Positions 1 through 5,536 of a stretch of 8,317 nucleotides of DNA are shown piece by piece (the stretch's first letter is position 1; every line of letters begins with the position of its first letter). The translations under genes and the position numbers were made by a program. The stretch lies in assembly GCA_021790135.1 (NCBI GenBank), contig JAJYIJ010000003.1:1-8317 (forward strand), given 5' to 3'. Under the pieces are notes generated by a model that was not told the origin of the DNA, made no database searches, and was given only the letters and a program-made list of their open reading frames with translations. This DNA is from a bacterium. Lineage in GTDB: Bacteria > Patescibacteriota > Patescibacteriia > Magasanikbacterales > GWA2-37-8.

Positions 1-1395
1 TTTCATGCGATCGACAATAATGTCAAGGTGCAGCTCTCCCATGCCCGAAATAATCGTCTGCAAAGTTTCTTCATCAGTATGCACACGGAAGGTGGGATCC
101 TCCTCAGCCAATTTTTGCATGGCCAAACCGATCTTTTCCTGGTCGGCTTTTGTTTTTGGCTCGATTGCCATCGAAATGACTGGTTCGGCAAAGGTCGGGC
201 GTTCCAGTACGATTGGATGATTCTCGTCGCAAAGCGTGTCGCCAGTTGAAACATCCTTAAGACCAATAGCGGCAGCAATTTCACCGGCGTAGACTTCAGT
301 GACATCCTCGCGGTTGTTTGCGTGCATCCGCACAATGCGCCCCAGACGTTCCTTGCTGCCTTTACTGGAATTAAAAATGTAAGAGCCGGCGTTTACCATG
401 CCGGAATAAACACGGAAGAAAATTAATTTACCAACAAAGGGATCAGTCGCAATTTTAAAAGCCAGAGCTGAAAATGGTTCGTTGTCGGAGGGATGGCGAA
501 TCTCTTCGGCCTCGGTGTCTGGATTATGCCCGATGATCGACGGCACATCAGTCGGTGCCGGCAGGTAGTCAGCAACGGCATCCAACATTGGCTGAACGCC
601 AATATTAGCAAGCGCCGAACCGCACAGAACAGGATACATTTTCCCTTTGATGACCATCCGGCGGATTCCCTCTTTAATTTCAGCGTTTGACAAAGCTTCT
701 CCGTTTAAATATTTCGTCATAGTTTCATCGGTGGCTTCGGCGACTTTTTCGACCAACTTGGCCCGGTATTCTTTTACCTTTTCCTGCATGTCTACCGGTA
801 TCGGAATTTCCTCGATTTTTTCTCCCTTGGAGCCTCCGAATTTGTAGGCCTTTTCCTCAATAAGATCAATCAGGCCGCTGAAAGAACCTTCCTGCCCAAT
901 CGGAAGCTGGACGGCAACGGCATCAGGAGATAAGCGCTCCAGAATGGAATTCAAGCTCATGTAGAAATCAGCACCGAGTTTATCCATTTTATTGACGAAG
1001 GCAATACGCGGTACGTTATATTTGTCGGCTTGATGCCAAACGGTTTCTGACTGTGGCTCCACACCCTGTGAGCCGTCAAACACGGCTACCGCGCCATCGA
1101 GGACGCGTAGGCTGCGTTCCACTTCAACGGTGAAATCAACGTGGCCCGGAGTGTCAATAATGTTGATGCGGTGTCCTTTCCAGAAGCAGGTCGTGGCAGC
1201 GGAGGTGATGGTAATGCCGCGTTCACGCTCCTGTTCCATCCAGTCCATAGTTGCTTCACCTTCATGCACTTCACCAATTTTGTGTTTCTTGCCGGTATAA
1301 AATAGTACCCGCTCGGTCGTGGTGGTTTTGCCGGCATCAATGTGCGCCATGATACCGATATTGCGGGTTTTTTCCAATGAATATTCACGAGGCAT
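1..1395 (-). CDS. fusA: Translation elongation factor G, C-terminus cut by window edge
   Basis: EF-G is the cytoplasmic GTPase that drives ribosome translocation and, with RRF, recycling. The ATG at 1395-1393 opens a frame that stays open to base 1, giving 465 codons of a family that is usually about 690-700 residues; the rest lies outside the window. The GTPase domain is intact: P-loop AHIDAGKT at residues 17-24, switch I with ERERGITIT around 56-64, DTPGH at 81-85 including the catalytic His85, NKMDK at 135-139, and a G5-type CGSAL further on. The frame continues through domain II and into domain III (DPTFRV, GMGELHLDI near the window edge). It is the third gene of rpsL-rpsG-fusA, read from the same strand. 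No Shine-Dalgarno precedes the ATG; the 92-bp gap upstream is filled with AT-rich repeats. Nothing in the visible part looks damaged. Confidence 0.98.
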   Translation of the reverse strand, partial: MPREYSLEKTRNIGIMAHIDAGKTTTTERVLFYTGKKHKIGEVHEGEATMDWMEQERERGITITSAATTCFWKGHRINIIDTPGHVDFTVEVERSLRVLDGAVAVFDGSQGVEPQSETVWHQADKYNVPRIAFVNKMDKLGADFYMSLNSILERLSPDAVAVQLPIGQEGSFSGLIDLIEEKAYKFGGSKGEKIEEIPIPVDMQEKVKEYRAKLVEKVAEATDETMTKYLNGEALSNAEIKEGIRRMVIKGKMYPVLCGSALANIGVQPMLDAVADYLPAPTDVPSIIGHNPDTEAEEIRHPSDNEPFSALAFKIATDPFVGKLIFFRVYSGMVNAGSYIFNSSKGSKERLGRIVRMHANNREDVTEVYAGEIAAAIGLKDVSTGDTLCDENHPIVLERPTFAEPVISMAIEPKTKADQEKIGLAMQKLAEEDPTFRVHTDEETLQTIISGMGELHLDIIVDRMK

Positions 1396-1401
1396 AAATG
1401 T

Positions 1402-1429
1402 AATTAGCAATTAACAATTAGCAATTAAC
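1402..1429. repeat. Two perfect tandem copies of a 14-bp unit (AATTAGCAATTAAC)
   Basis: Bases 1402-1415 and 1416-1429 are identical 14-mers placed head to tail just upstream of fusA. The core CAATTAACAA (1408-1417 and 1422-1431) is the reverse complement of TTGTTAATTG at 1459-1468, so either copy can also pair with the right-hand arm of the neighbouring inverted repeat. No coding function is visible. Confidence 0.85.
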
Positions 1430-1436
1430 AAATTTT

Positions 1437-1472
1437 CTAACAATTAATTCGCTTTCGCTTGTTAATTGTTAG
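1437..1472. repeat. Perfect 11-bp inverted repeat between rpsG and fusA
   Basis: CTAACAATTAA at 1437-1447 is the exact reverse complement of TTAATTGTTAG at 1462-1472, with a 14-nt loop. It lies inside the rpsG-fusA gap of the str mRNA. There is no U-tract on the minus-strand side, so it does not look like an intrinsic terminator; it could be an mRNA-processing or spacing hairpin or a dispersed repeat. A degenerate copy (TTGTTCATTGTTAATTT) follows at about 1473-1489. Confidence 0.75.
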
Positions 1473-1487
1473 TTGTTCATTGTTAAT

Positions 1488-1964
1488 TTATTTCGCGAAT
1501 CGCGCAAAATGCGCGAAGGCTTTGTTAGCTTCAGCCATGCGATGCACATCATCACGCTTTTTCATGGCGTCACCAAGGCCTTGACTGGCTTCAAACAAAA
1601 CCGTCGCCAATTTTTGGGCCATTGGCTGACCTTTTTTGGCACGGGCAGCGCCGATCAACCAACGAAAAGCTAACGCATTCTGACGTTCACCGCGTACCGG
1701 CATCGGCACTTGATAGTTAGCGCCACCGACACGACGGGAGCGAACTTCCACTTGCGGCACCAAATTACGCATTGCTTCTTCGAATACTTTAATTGGGTCT
1801 TTTTTTGAAACTTCGGCCACCTGATCAAGGGCCTTATACACAATTGACTGGGCCACGGTCTTTTTTCCGCGCTTCATCACATTATTGATCAGCTTGGCCA
1901 AGAGGACATTGCCATATTTCGGATCGGGCTTAATCTCCCGAATTTTGACTCTTTTTCCACGCAT
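1488..1964 (-). CDS. rpsG: Small-subunit ribosomal protein S7
   Basis: S7 is a primary 16S rRNA-binding protein that nucleates the 30S head and contacts tRNA at the E site. From the ATG at 1964-1962 the product is 158 residues, the normal length, beginning MRGKRVKIRE and containing the family block LPDPKYG-like KPDPKYGN near the N-terminus and the VRSRRVGGANYQVP signature in the middle, and ending AHFARFAK. A TTG three codons upstream (1973) is in frame, but the ATG fits S7 N-termini better. Neither start has a Shine-Dalgarno. Second gene of the str operon. Its upstream gap is almost entirely a palindromic repeat whose edge lies 15 bp from the ATG, so the repeat forms most of the rpsG leader. 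Confidence 0.97.
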   Translation of the reverse strand: MRGKRVKIREIKPDPKYGNVLLAKLINNVMKRGKKTVAQSIVYKALDQVAEVSKKDPIKVFEEAMRNLVPQVEVRSRRVGGANYQVPMPVRGERQNALAFRWLIGAARAKKGQPMAQKLATVLFEASQGLGDAMKKRDDVHRMAEANKAFAHFARFAK

Positions 1965-1979
1965 AAAATTCAAATAGAT

Positions 1980-2049
1980 GTCATTCTGAACGAAGTGAAG
2001 AATCTTCCGATTATATTTTGAAGATCCTTCGGCTATGCCTCAGGATGAC
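1980..2049. repeat. 70-bp imperfect palindromic element between rpsL and rpsG
   Basis: The left arm 1980-2007 (GTCATTCTGA...GAAGAATCTTC) and right arm 2020-2049 (GAAGATCCTTC...TCAGGATGAC) are near-complementary. The outer 10 bp and inner 11 bp each have one mismatch or wobble, the middle is unpaired, and the loop is 12 nt. The arm sequences match a palindromic family I recall as dispersed in many environmental bacterial genomes (GTCATTCTGA...GAAGAATCT), so this is probably a small dispersed, non-coding repeat that landed in the str operon. It contains no ORF and fills the gap apart from about 13 bp on the rpsL side and 15 bp on the rpsG side. Confidence 0.8.
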
Positions 2050-2062
2050 TATTTAATTTAAT

Positions 2063-2491
2063 TTATTTCTTCGCTTCTTTCGGACGCTTGTTACCATAGA
2101 GACTGCGACCGCGACGACGCGCGCCGACTCCCTGCGCATCATAGATACCGCGGACGATGTGATAGCGGACACCAGGCAAATCTTTCACACGGCCGCCGCG
2201 AAGGAGCACGATTGAGTGTTCCTGGAGCGTGTGGCCTTCACCGGGAATATAGGCGATCACTTCCATACCATTGGAAAGGCGAACTTTCGCAACTTTACGA
2301 AGCGCCGAGTTCGGTTTTTTTGGTGTGGTAGTGTACACCTTGGTGCAGACACCACGTTTAAAACTGGTTCCTTTTTTGAAATAGGTCGTGCGACGATGCA
2401 AATTGTCGACGGTGAATTGCAAAGCCGGGGTCTTGGTTTTTTTGACCTTTGGTTTCCGGGCCTTGCGGACGAGTTGATTGAGTGTAGGCAT
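2063..2491 (-). CDS. rpsL: Small-subunit ribosomal protein S12
   Basis: S12 sits at the decoding centre of the 30S subunit and helps control accuracy. The 142-residue product starts MPTLNQLVRK at an ATG (2491-2489) and carries the full conserved core: KRGVCTKVYTTTPKKPNSALRK at about 45-66, the GEGHTLQEHS loop, and RGGRVKDLPGVRYH at 98-111. Asp104 is the residue that is methylthiolated in other bacteria. The two lysines where streptomycin-resistance changes usually occur are wild type (Lys59 and Lys103). A segment of about 15-18 residues at 26-44 lengthens it relative to the 124-residue E. coli protein, as in Gram-positive S12. First gene of the str operon, with its own promoter about 70 bp upstream. 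No Shine-Dalgarno: the ATG follows an A/T-only stretch. Confidence 0.98.
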   Translation of the reverse strand: MPTLNQLVRKARKPKVKKTKTPALQFTVDNLHRRTTYFKKGTSFKRGVCTKVYTTTPKKPNSALRKVAKVRLSNGMEVIAYIPGEGHTLQEHSIVLLRGGRVKDLPGVRYHIVRGIYDAQGVGARRRGRSLYGNKRPKEAKK

Positions 2492-2506
2492 AATAAATAA
2501 AAAGAC

Positions 2507-2544
2507 TGAACTTTATTTGCTCAGCCACGAGTTTTTTAAGTTCA
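2507..2544 (-). other. Possible hairpin in the rpsL leader
   Basis: TGAACTT at 2507-2513 and AAGTTCA at 2538-2544 form a perfect 7-bp inverted repeat with a 24-nt loop in the roughly 60-nt leader between the predicted start of transcription and the rpsL ATG. It could be a weak leader fold. I see no S7- or S12-binding-site mimic that I can name, so a role in operon autoregulation is only speculation. Confidence 0.35.
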
Positions 2545-2557
2545 CGTTCTGAACAAT

Positions 2558-2586
2558 AGAATACAAGAAACTAAAAAAAATGTCAA
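2558..2586 (-). promoter_or_regulatory. Sigma70-type promoter of the rpsL-rpsG-fusA operon
   Basis: Read on the minus strand: consensus -35 TTGACA at 2586-2581, a 17-bp spacer and -10 TATTCT at 2563-2558 (4 of 6 matches). Transcription should start near 2551, giving a leader of about 60 nt before rpsL. It lies immediately downstream of the terminator of the small structured unit, as expected if the two are separate transcripts. Confidence 0.8.
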
Positions 2587-2594
2587 GGCGAAAT

Positions 2595-2624
2595 AAAAAC
2601 GACCCACACCGGTGAGTCATTTTT
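2595..2624. terminator. Intrinsic terminator of the 2.9-kb small unit (bidirectional look)
   Basis: The hairpin at 2601-2618 reads GACTCAC-CGGT-GTGGGTC on the minus strand, a 7-bp stem with one U-G pair, followed by GTTTTTATTT (2600-2591). This is a good rho-independent terminator for the leftward structured transcript. Read on the plus strand the same hairpin has one mismatch and is followed by ATTTTT, so it may act weakly in that direction too. It separates the small unit from the str promoter. Confidence 0.75.
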
Positions 2625-2702
2625 AATCCTCCCGAATATCGCTTCGGGAGAGCGGCTGGCCAAACCTAATTGGCCAACACCTCCTTATTCGGGGTAGTTT
2701 TA

Positions 2703-2813
2703 CTACCCCATGAAAGCAAGCACCCCAACGATCAGGGTGATGGCCACGGCGGCCAACAGGACGATTCCGAGGGGATCGTCCTGACGCATGAGCCAATGCC
2801 AGGCTCCACTCAT
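2703..2813 (-). CDS. Predicted 36-residue single-pass membrane peptide
   Basis: The ATG at 2813-2811 is preceded by GGAGGG (2822-2817) four bases upstream, one of only two clear Shine-Dalgarno sequences in the window. The peptide has a Trp-rich head (MSGAWHWLMR), an acidic pair Asp12-Asp13, then an uninterrupted hydrophobic helix from about Gly16 to Phe34 (IVLLAAVAITLIVGVLAF), and stops with TAG. This is the composition of a small inner-membrane peptide. A perfect 9-bp hairpin lies inside the coding region and the stop codon sits in the left arm of the next hairpin. No family recognised. It could be a membrane-active small protein or hydrophobic toxin-like peptide; a chance ORF in a structured RNA is the main alternative. 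Confidence 0.6.
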   Translation of the reverse strand: MSGAWHWLMRQDDPLGIVLLAAVAITLIVGVLAFMG

Positions 2814-2817
2814 CTTC

Positions 2818-2876
2818 CCTCCAAGAGGTCGGCTAATCGGACCTCCGGTTAGCTTCTCAATATAGAGGCTAGCCGG
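2818..2876 (-). promoter_or_regulatory. Leader with alternative pairing around the Shine-Dalgarno
   Basis: On the minus strand a 9-bp hairpin (2876-2868/2853-2845) is followed by GAGGTC (2845-2840) pairing with GACCTC (2830-2825). The Shine-Dalgarno GGAGG follows at 2822-2818. The CCTC at 2828-2825 can pair either with the upstream GAGG or, as a 4-bp stem, with the Shine-Dalgarno itself, so the upstream GGAGG acts as a decoy copy. The upstream pairing is the stronger one, which would leave the ribosome site open by default. The switch is inferred from base pairing only. Confidence 0.45.
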
Positions 2877-2891
2877 AAATTCGAATATAAA

Positions 2892-2920
2892 ATTTTACCA
2901 CAAAAATACCTTTATGTCAA
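2892..2920 (-). promoter_or_regulatory. Strong extended -10 promoter of the small structured unit
   Basis: Minus strand: consensus -35 TTGACA at 2920-2915, exactly 17 bp of spacer, then TGG directly before -10 TAAAAT (2897-2892), which makes an extended -10. The predicted start is near 2886-2884. It is one of the best promoter matches in the window. Its -35 lies within the hairpin that terminates the helicase operon. Confidence 0.8.
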
Positions 2921-2925
2921 AGGTA
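2902..2925 (-). terminator. Probable terminator hairpin of the helicase operon
   Basis: On the minus strand TACCTTT (2925-2919) pairs perfectly with AAAGGTA (2913-2907) around a 5-nt loop and is followed directly by TTTTT (2906-2902). It lies about 25 bp after the helicase stop codon. The stem is short and AT-rich, so efficiency may be modest. The -35 of the next promoter occupies part of the stem and loop. Confidence 0.5.
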
Positions 2926-2948
2926 CTTTGGTGCATATTTAATAAATT

Positions 2949-5027
2949 TTATAAATCGGCGATATCCTGCAAAAAGCTTCCCGGTTTTATTTTTTTTGGC
3001 CTGGTATCGGAATCATCTTCAGCAATATATTCCACCCCAGCCGATGGATCATTTAATACAGTCGTATCAGTGGTAAGAAGCGAATGGTCATCCAACAAAT
3101 CAACGGCAATTTCATTTAAAAACATGCTCGGGCCAGCCAAAAAATCTCCGTAGGCGCCGCCGGCCATCGGATACGTCAGATACAATTGTTTTTTGGCGCG
3201 GGTGATCGCCACATAAAATAATCGCCGTTCTTCTTCAAGGCCATTACTCTCCTTGAGTGATCGCTCGCTCGGAAAGGAACCATTGGAAAGGTTGATAATA
3301 AACACCCCTTCCCATTCCAAACCTTTAGCTTGGTGGATGGTCGACAGCACAATCTTGGCAGAAGAAGATTGTTGCTGGGATCGCTGACCATCGGCTGGCT
3401 CATCATCAGCAATAGCGCGGAATGATTCTTGGAGCGTGGCATCGGCCAAAAATTCTTCGAGTGAATCATACTTTTCTGCGAACAAGGCCAGCTGTTTGAT
3501 GTCCTGCAGACGCTCACGGCTATCAATGTATTCGCCCTCGAGATATTCACGATAGCCTGAGCCGATGATGGCATCGATCAGGGCCGTCGGCGCGCGGCTC
3601 GGCACATTCAAAATTGTGTCCCAAATGGCGACAAAATGGTTCCAACCGATTTGGGCTTTCGCGCCGAGCGCTTCGCCGGCATTCCGCACTTGTTCAACAT
3701 TTTCGAGCTCGCGCACGATGTCAATCAATCTTTGTGCCGCCACTGGGCCAATACCCTCTTCATGCATTAAAACGCGCAGCCAGGCCGCCGTATCGGCGAG
3801 ATTGCTTAAAATGCGCAGGTAGGCCAACACATCCTTGACGTGCGCTCGCTCAAAAAAACGCACACCGCCGCGATAATCATAGTCAATACCGCGGCGCACT
3901 AATTCAACTTCAAGCATCTGCGAGTGATGACTGGCTCGAAAAAGCACGGCGATCTCTGGCGCCGGTGTGCCCGCCTCAAGCATTTTTTCAATTTTATCGG
4001 CAACAAAATTTCCCTCCGACTCTTGGTCGAGCTGCGGCCAGAGTTCCGGCCGTGCCCCACCACCGCCCACGGCGCGCAACTGTTTCTTGAATTGCTCACG
4101 GTTACCGGCAATAACATTGTTGGCCAATTCCAAAATTTTTTCCGTGGAACGATAATTAATTTCCAATTTAAAAATTTTCGTTTCTGGATATTCTTTTGGA
4201 AACTGCAGAATATTCTGGATGTCCGCCGCGCGAAAAGAGTAGATACTCTGAGCGTCATCCCCGACGACGAGCACATTACGGTGGATAGAAGCCAATTTTT
4301 TTATGATTGATGCCTGAATTTTATTAGTATCTTGATATTCATCCACCAAAATATAATGAAATTGATCGGAATATTTTTCTCGCACTTTGTCGTTGCCAAG
4401 TAGGAGAAGCAAATTCACCAGGAGATCATCAAAATCCATGGCGTTCGCTTCCTTTTTTCTTTTTTCATATTCAACAGCAATCCGCTCGATCTCGCTCGCG
4501 AATTGGATCCACTGGTATGATCTTTCTTCCAACACCTGACGTAGCGGGGTCTCAGCGTTCCGGGTATAACTGATAATATTTTGTATGACCGCGGCGGAGG
4601 GGAAACGCTTGCCGCCGGTCTCCGGGCGTACTTCTTTGATGCATAATTTGAGAAGCGACTGGCTATCATCCTGGTCCAAAACAGTAAAGTTGTTGCGATA
4701 GCCAAGCAGCGGCGCATACACGCGCAAAATACGGTAACCGATGTGGTGAAAGGTGCCTGACCAAGGCAAAGCGCTAGCCAGGGCAGTCAACTCCCCAACG
4801 CGCCGCTTCATCTCCGCGGCGGCTTTATTGGTAAACGTGACCAGTAAAATATTTTCCGGTTTGACCCCTTGCTCTAAAAGATAAGCAACACGATACGTAA
4901 TCGTGCGCGTTTTGCCGCTGCCGGCTCCGGCCAAAACTAAACACGGCCCGTCGCCGTGAAGGACAACATTTAATTGTTCGCTATTTAATTCTTGAGTGAA
5001 GTTAATCATAACCCGGCTCACTTTCAC
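2949..5027 (-). CDS. uvrD: UvrD/PcrA-family superfamily 1A DNA helicase
   Basis: ATP-driven 3'-5' DNA helicase/translocase of the UvrD/PcrA/Rep group, acting in repair, replication-fork clearance or recombination control. All core motifs are visible in the 692 residues: Q-motif region LNSEQLNVV (14-22), Walker A GAGSGKT (34-40), VTFTNKAAAEMKRR (63-76), TFHHIGYRILR (92-102), DEYQD (229-233), GDDAQSIYSFR (256-266), INYRST (290-295), FFERAHVKDVLAYLR (391-405), STIHQAKGLEW (562-572) and FYVAITRAK (604-612). The ATPase is therefore probably active. After motif VI only about 80 residues remain, ending PKKIKPGSFLQDIADL, shorter than the PcrA/UvrD tail that carries the RNA-polymerase-binding Tudor fold. 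The GTG at 5027 overlaps the TGA of the upstream gene by 4 bases (GTGA), favouring translational coupling; an ATG six codons in (5009) is the alternative. PcrA versus UvrD versus Rep cannot be settled by eye. Confidence 0.95.
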   Translation of the reverse strand: MKVSRVMINFTQELNSEQLNVVLHGDGPCLVLAGAGSGKTRTITYRVAYLLEQGVKPENILLVTFTNKAAAEMKRRVGELTALASALPWSGTFHHIGYRILRVYAPLLGYRNNFTVLDQDDSQSLLKLCIKEVRPETGGKRFPSAAVIQNIISYTRNAETPLRQVLEERSYQWIQFASEIERIAVEYEKRKKEANAMDFDDLLVNLLLLLGNDKVREKYSDQFHYILVDEYQDTNKIQASIIKKLASIHRNVLVVGDDAQSIYSFRAADIQNILQFPKEYPETKIFKLEINYRSTEKILELANNVIAGNREQFKKQLRAVGGGGARPELWPQLDQESEGNFVADKIEKMLEAGTPAPEIAVLFRASHHSQMLEVELVRRGIDYDYRGGVRFFERAHVKDVLAYLRILSNLADTAAWLRVLMHEEGIGPVAAQRLIDIVRELENVEQVRNAGEALGAKAQIGWNHFVAIWDTILNVPSRAPTALIDAIIGSGYREYLEGEYIDSRERLQDIKQLALFAEKYDSLEEFLADATLQESFRAIADDEPADGQRSQQQSSSAKIVLSTIHQAKGLEWEGVFIINLSNGSFPSERSLKESNGLEEERRLFYVAITRAKKQLYLTYPMAGGAYGDFLAGPSMFLNEIAVDLLDDHSLLTTDTTVLNDPSAGVEYIAEDDSDTRPKKIKPGSFLQDIADL

Positions 5028-5512
5028 TCCGAAAAGTAACGACGCACTTTCTCTAAATCTTGTTGAAGATTGTGCTTGCTAATAACAAATTCCATCACCA
5101 CGCGCGATTTCTTTTGTGAACCTAAGCTAAAATTTAAACGATAACTTCCTGGTTGTCCATCAATACTTGTTAAAGTATAATGGAAGCCCCCTTTTTCTAA
5201 AATATCTTTCATTTCTGTCAAAAATTTTAAAACGGTATTTTTGACTCCGTCTGGCATCACCGCCTTCGATTCTCGCGCCGGCGAACTAGTTTGATCATGA
5301 TGCGCTGCCGCCCACCGAGCGATACTGGCATCAGGGTCAAATCCTCCTGTTCTTGTTGGTGTACCAGTATCCTGTCTGTCTAATTTTGGAATGTTATGTG
5401 AACCCTGTCTTTTTAAGGCGTCAACTGCCTCAAGTAAACTTCTTTTGGTGCCGACTCCCTTTTCATCGGTCAGGGAGACAAACGCTTCCTCTGGTGTTTT
5501 TTTACCATCCAT
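5024..5512 (-). CDS. Uncharacterised 162-residue protein in the helicase operon
   Basis: No family recognised. The N-terminal 95 residues are polar and probably partly disordered (Lys/Asp-rich start, TGTPTRTGGFDPDAS at 49-63, an AAAHH patch at 68-72). Residues 92-162 look folded: a helix (NTVLKFLTEMKDILEKGGF), a few beta-like strands (HYTLTSI, SYRLNFSL, SRVVMEFVI) and a closing amphipathic helix (NLQQDLEKVRRYF). No signal peptide or membrane segment, so probably cytoplasmic. The ATG at 5512 has no Shine-Dalgarno; the stop overlaps the helicase GTG, and the previous gene ends 24 bp upstream, so the three are almost certainly co-transcribed. Its C-terminal layout resembles part of its upstream neighbour. 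Function unknown; an accessory role to the helicase is only suggested by position. Confidence 0.85.
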   Translation of the reverse strand: MDGKKTPEEAFVSLTDEKGVGTKRSLLEAVDALKRQGSHNIPKLDRQDTGTPTRTGGFDPDASIARWAAAHHDQTSSPARESKAVMPDGVKNTVLKFLTEMKDILEKGGFHYTLTSIDGQPGSYRLNFSLGSQKKSRVVMEFVISKHNLQQDLEKVRRYFSE

Positions 5513-5536
5513 AATAAATTTTACTAATTTGTTAAT

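Larger units (their letters stand above)
2600..2886 (-). other. Highly structured short transcript carrying a small membrane ORF
   Basis: Between a strong promoter (2920-2892) and a terminator (2618-2595) this roughly 285-nt stretch carries no large gene but a chain of stem-loops. These are 2845-2853/2868-2876 (9 bp, one wobble), 2825-2830/2840-2845 (6 bp), 2757-2765/2775-2783 (9 bp perfect), 2691-2698/2702-2709 (8 bp perfect), 2657-2663/2670-2676 (7 bp perfect) and 2629-2636/2643-2650 (8 bp perfect), plus the terminator. The RNA also encodes a 36-residue ORF. I looked for tmRNA, RNase P RNA, SRP RNA and 6S signatures and saw none. It may be a structured mRNA, a dual-function RNA or a type I toxin-like message; which of these is not decided by the sequence alone. 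Confidence 0.65.

Noticed and set aside
2087..2491. S12 insertion at residues 26-44 as a novelty
   Set aside because: A similar lengthening is known in Gram-positive S12, so it is ordinary family variation.
2513..2620. Minus-strand 35-codon ORF after the terminator hairpin, as a real gene
   Set aside because: The predicted terminator lies within its first 10 codons and the rest covers the rpsL promoter. Kept only as a low-interest finding, not annotated as a CDS.
2670..2852. Plus-strand 60-codon frame opposite the small structured unit
   Set aside because: It is read against the strand with promoter, Shine-Dalgarno and terminator; its product is polar and low in complexity, with no ribosome site. 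It looks like an antisense shadow of the hairpin region.
2600..2886. Structured region as tmRNA, RNase P RNA, SRP RNA or 6S RNA
   Set aside because: No tRNA-like ends or tag frame, no RNase P core motif, no SRP GGAAGCAGC-type loop and no central 6S bubble could be found by eye on either strand. The same holds for 6277-6730.
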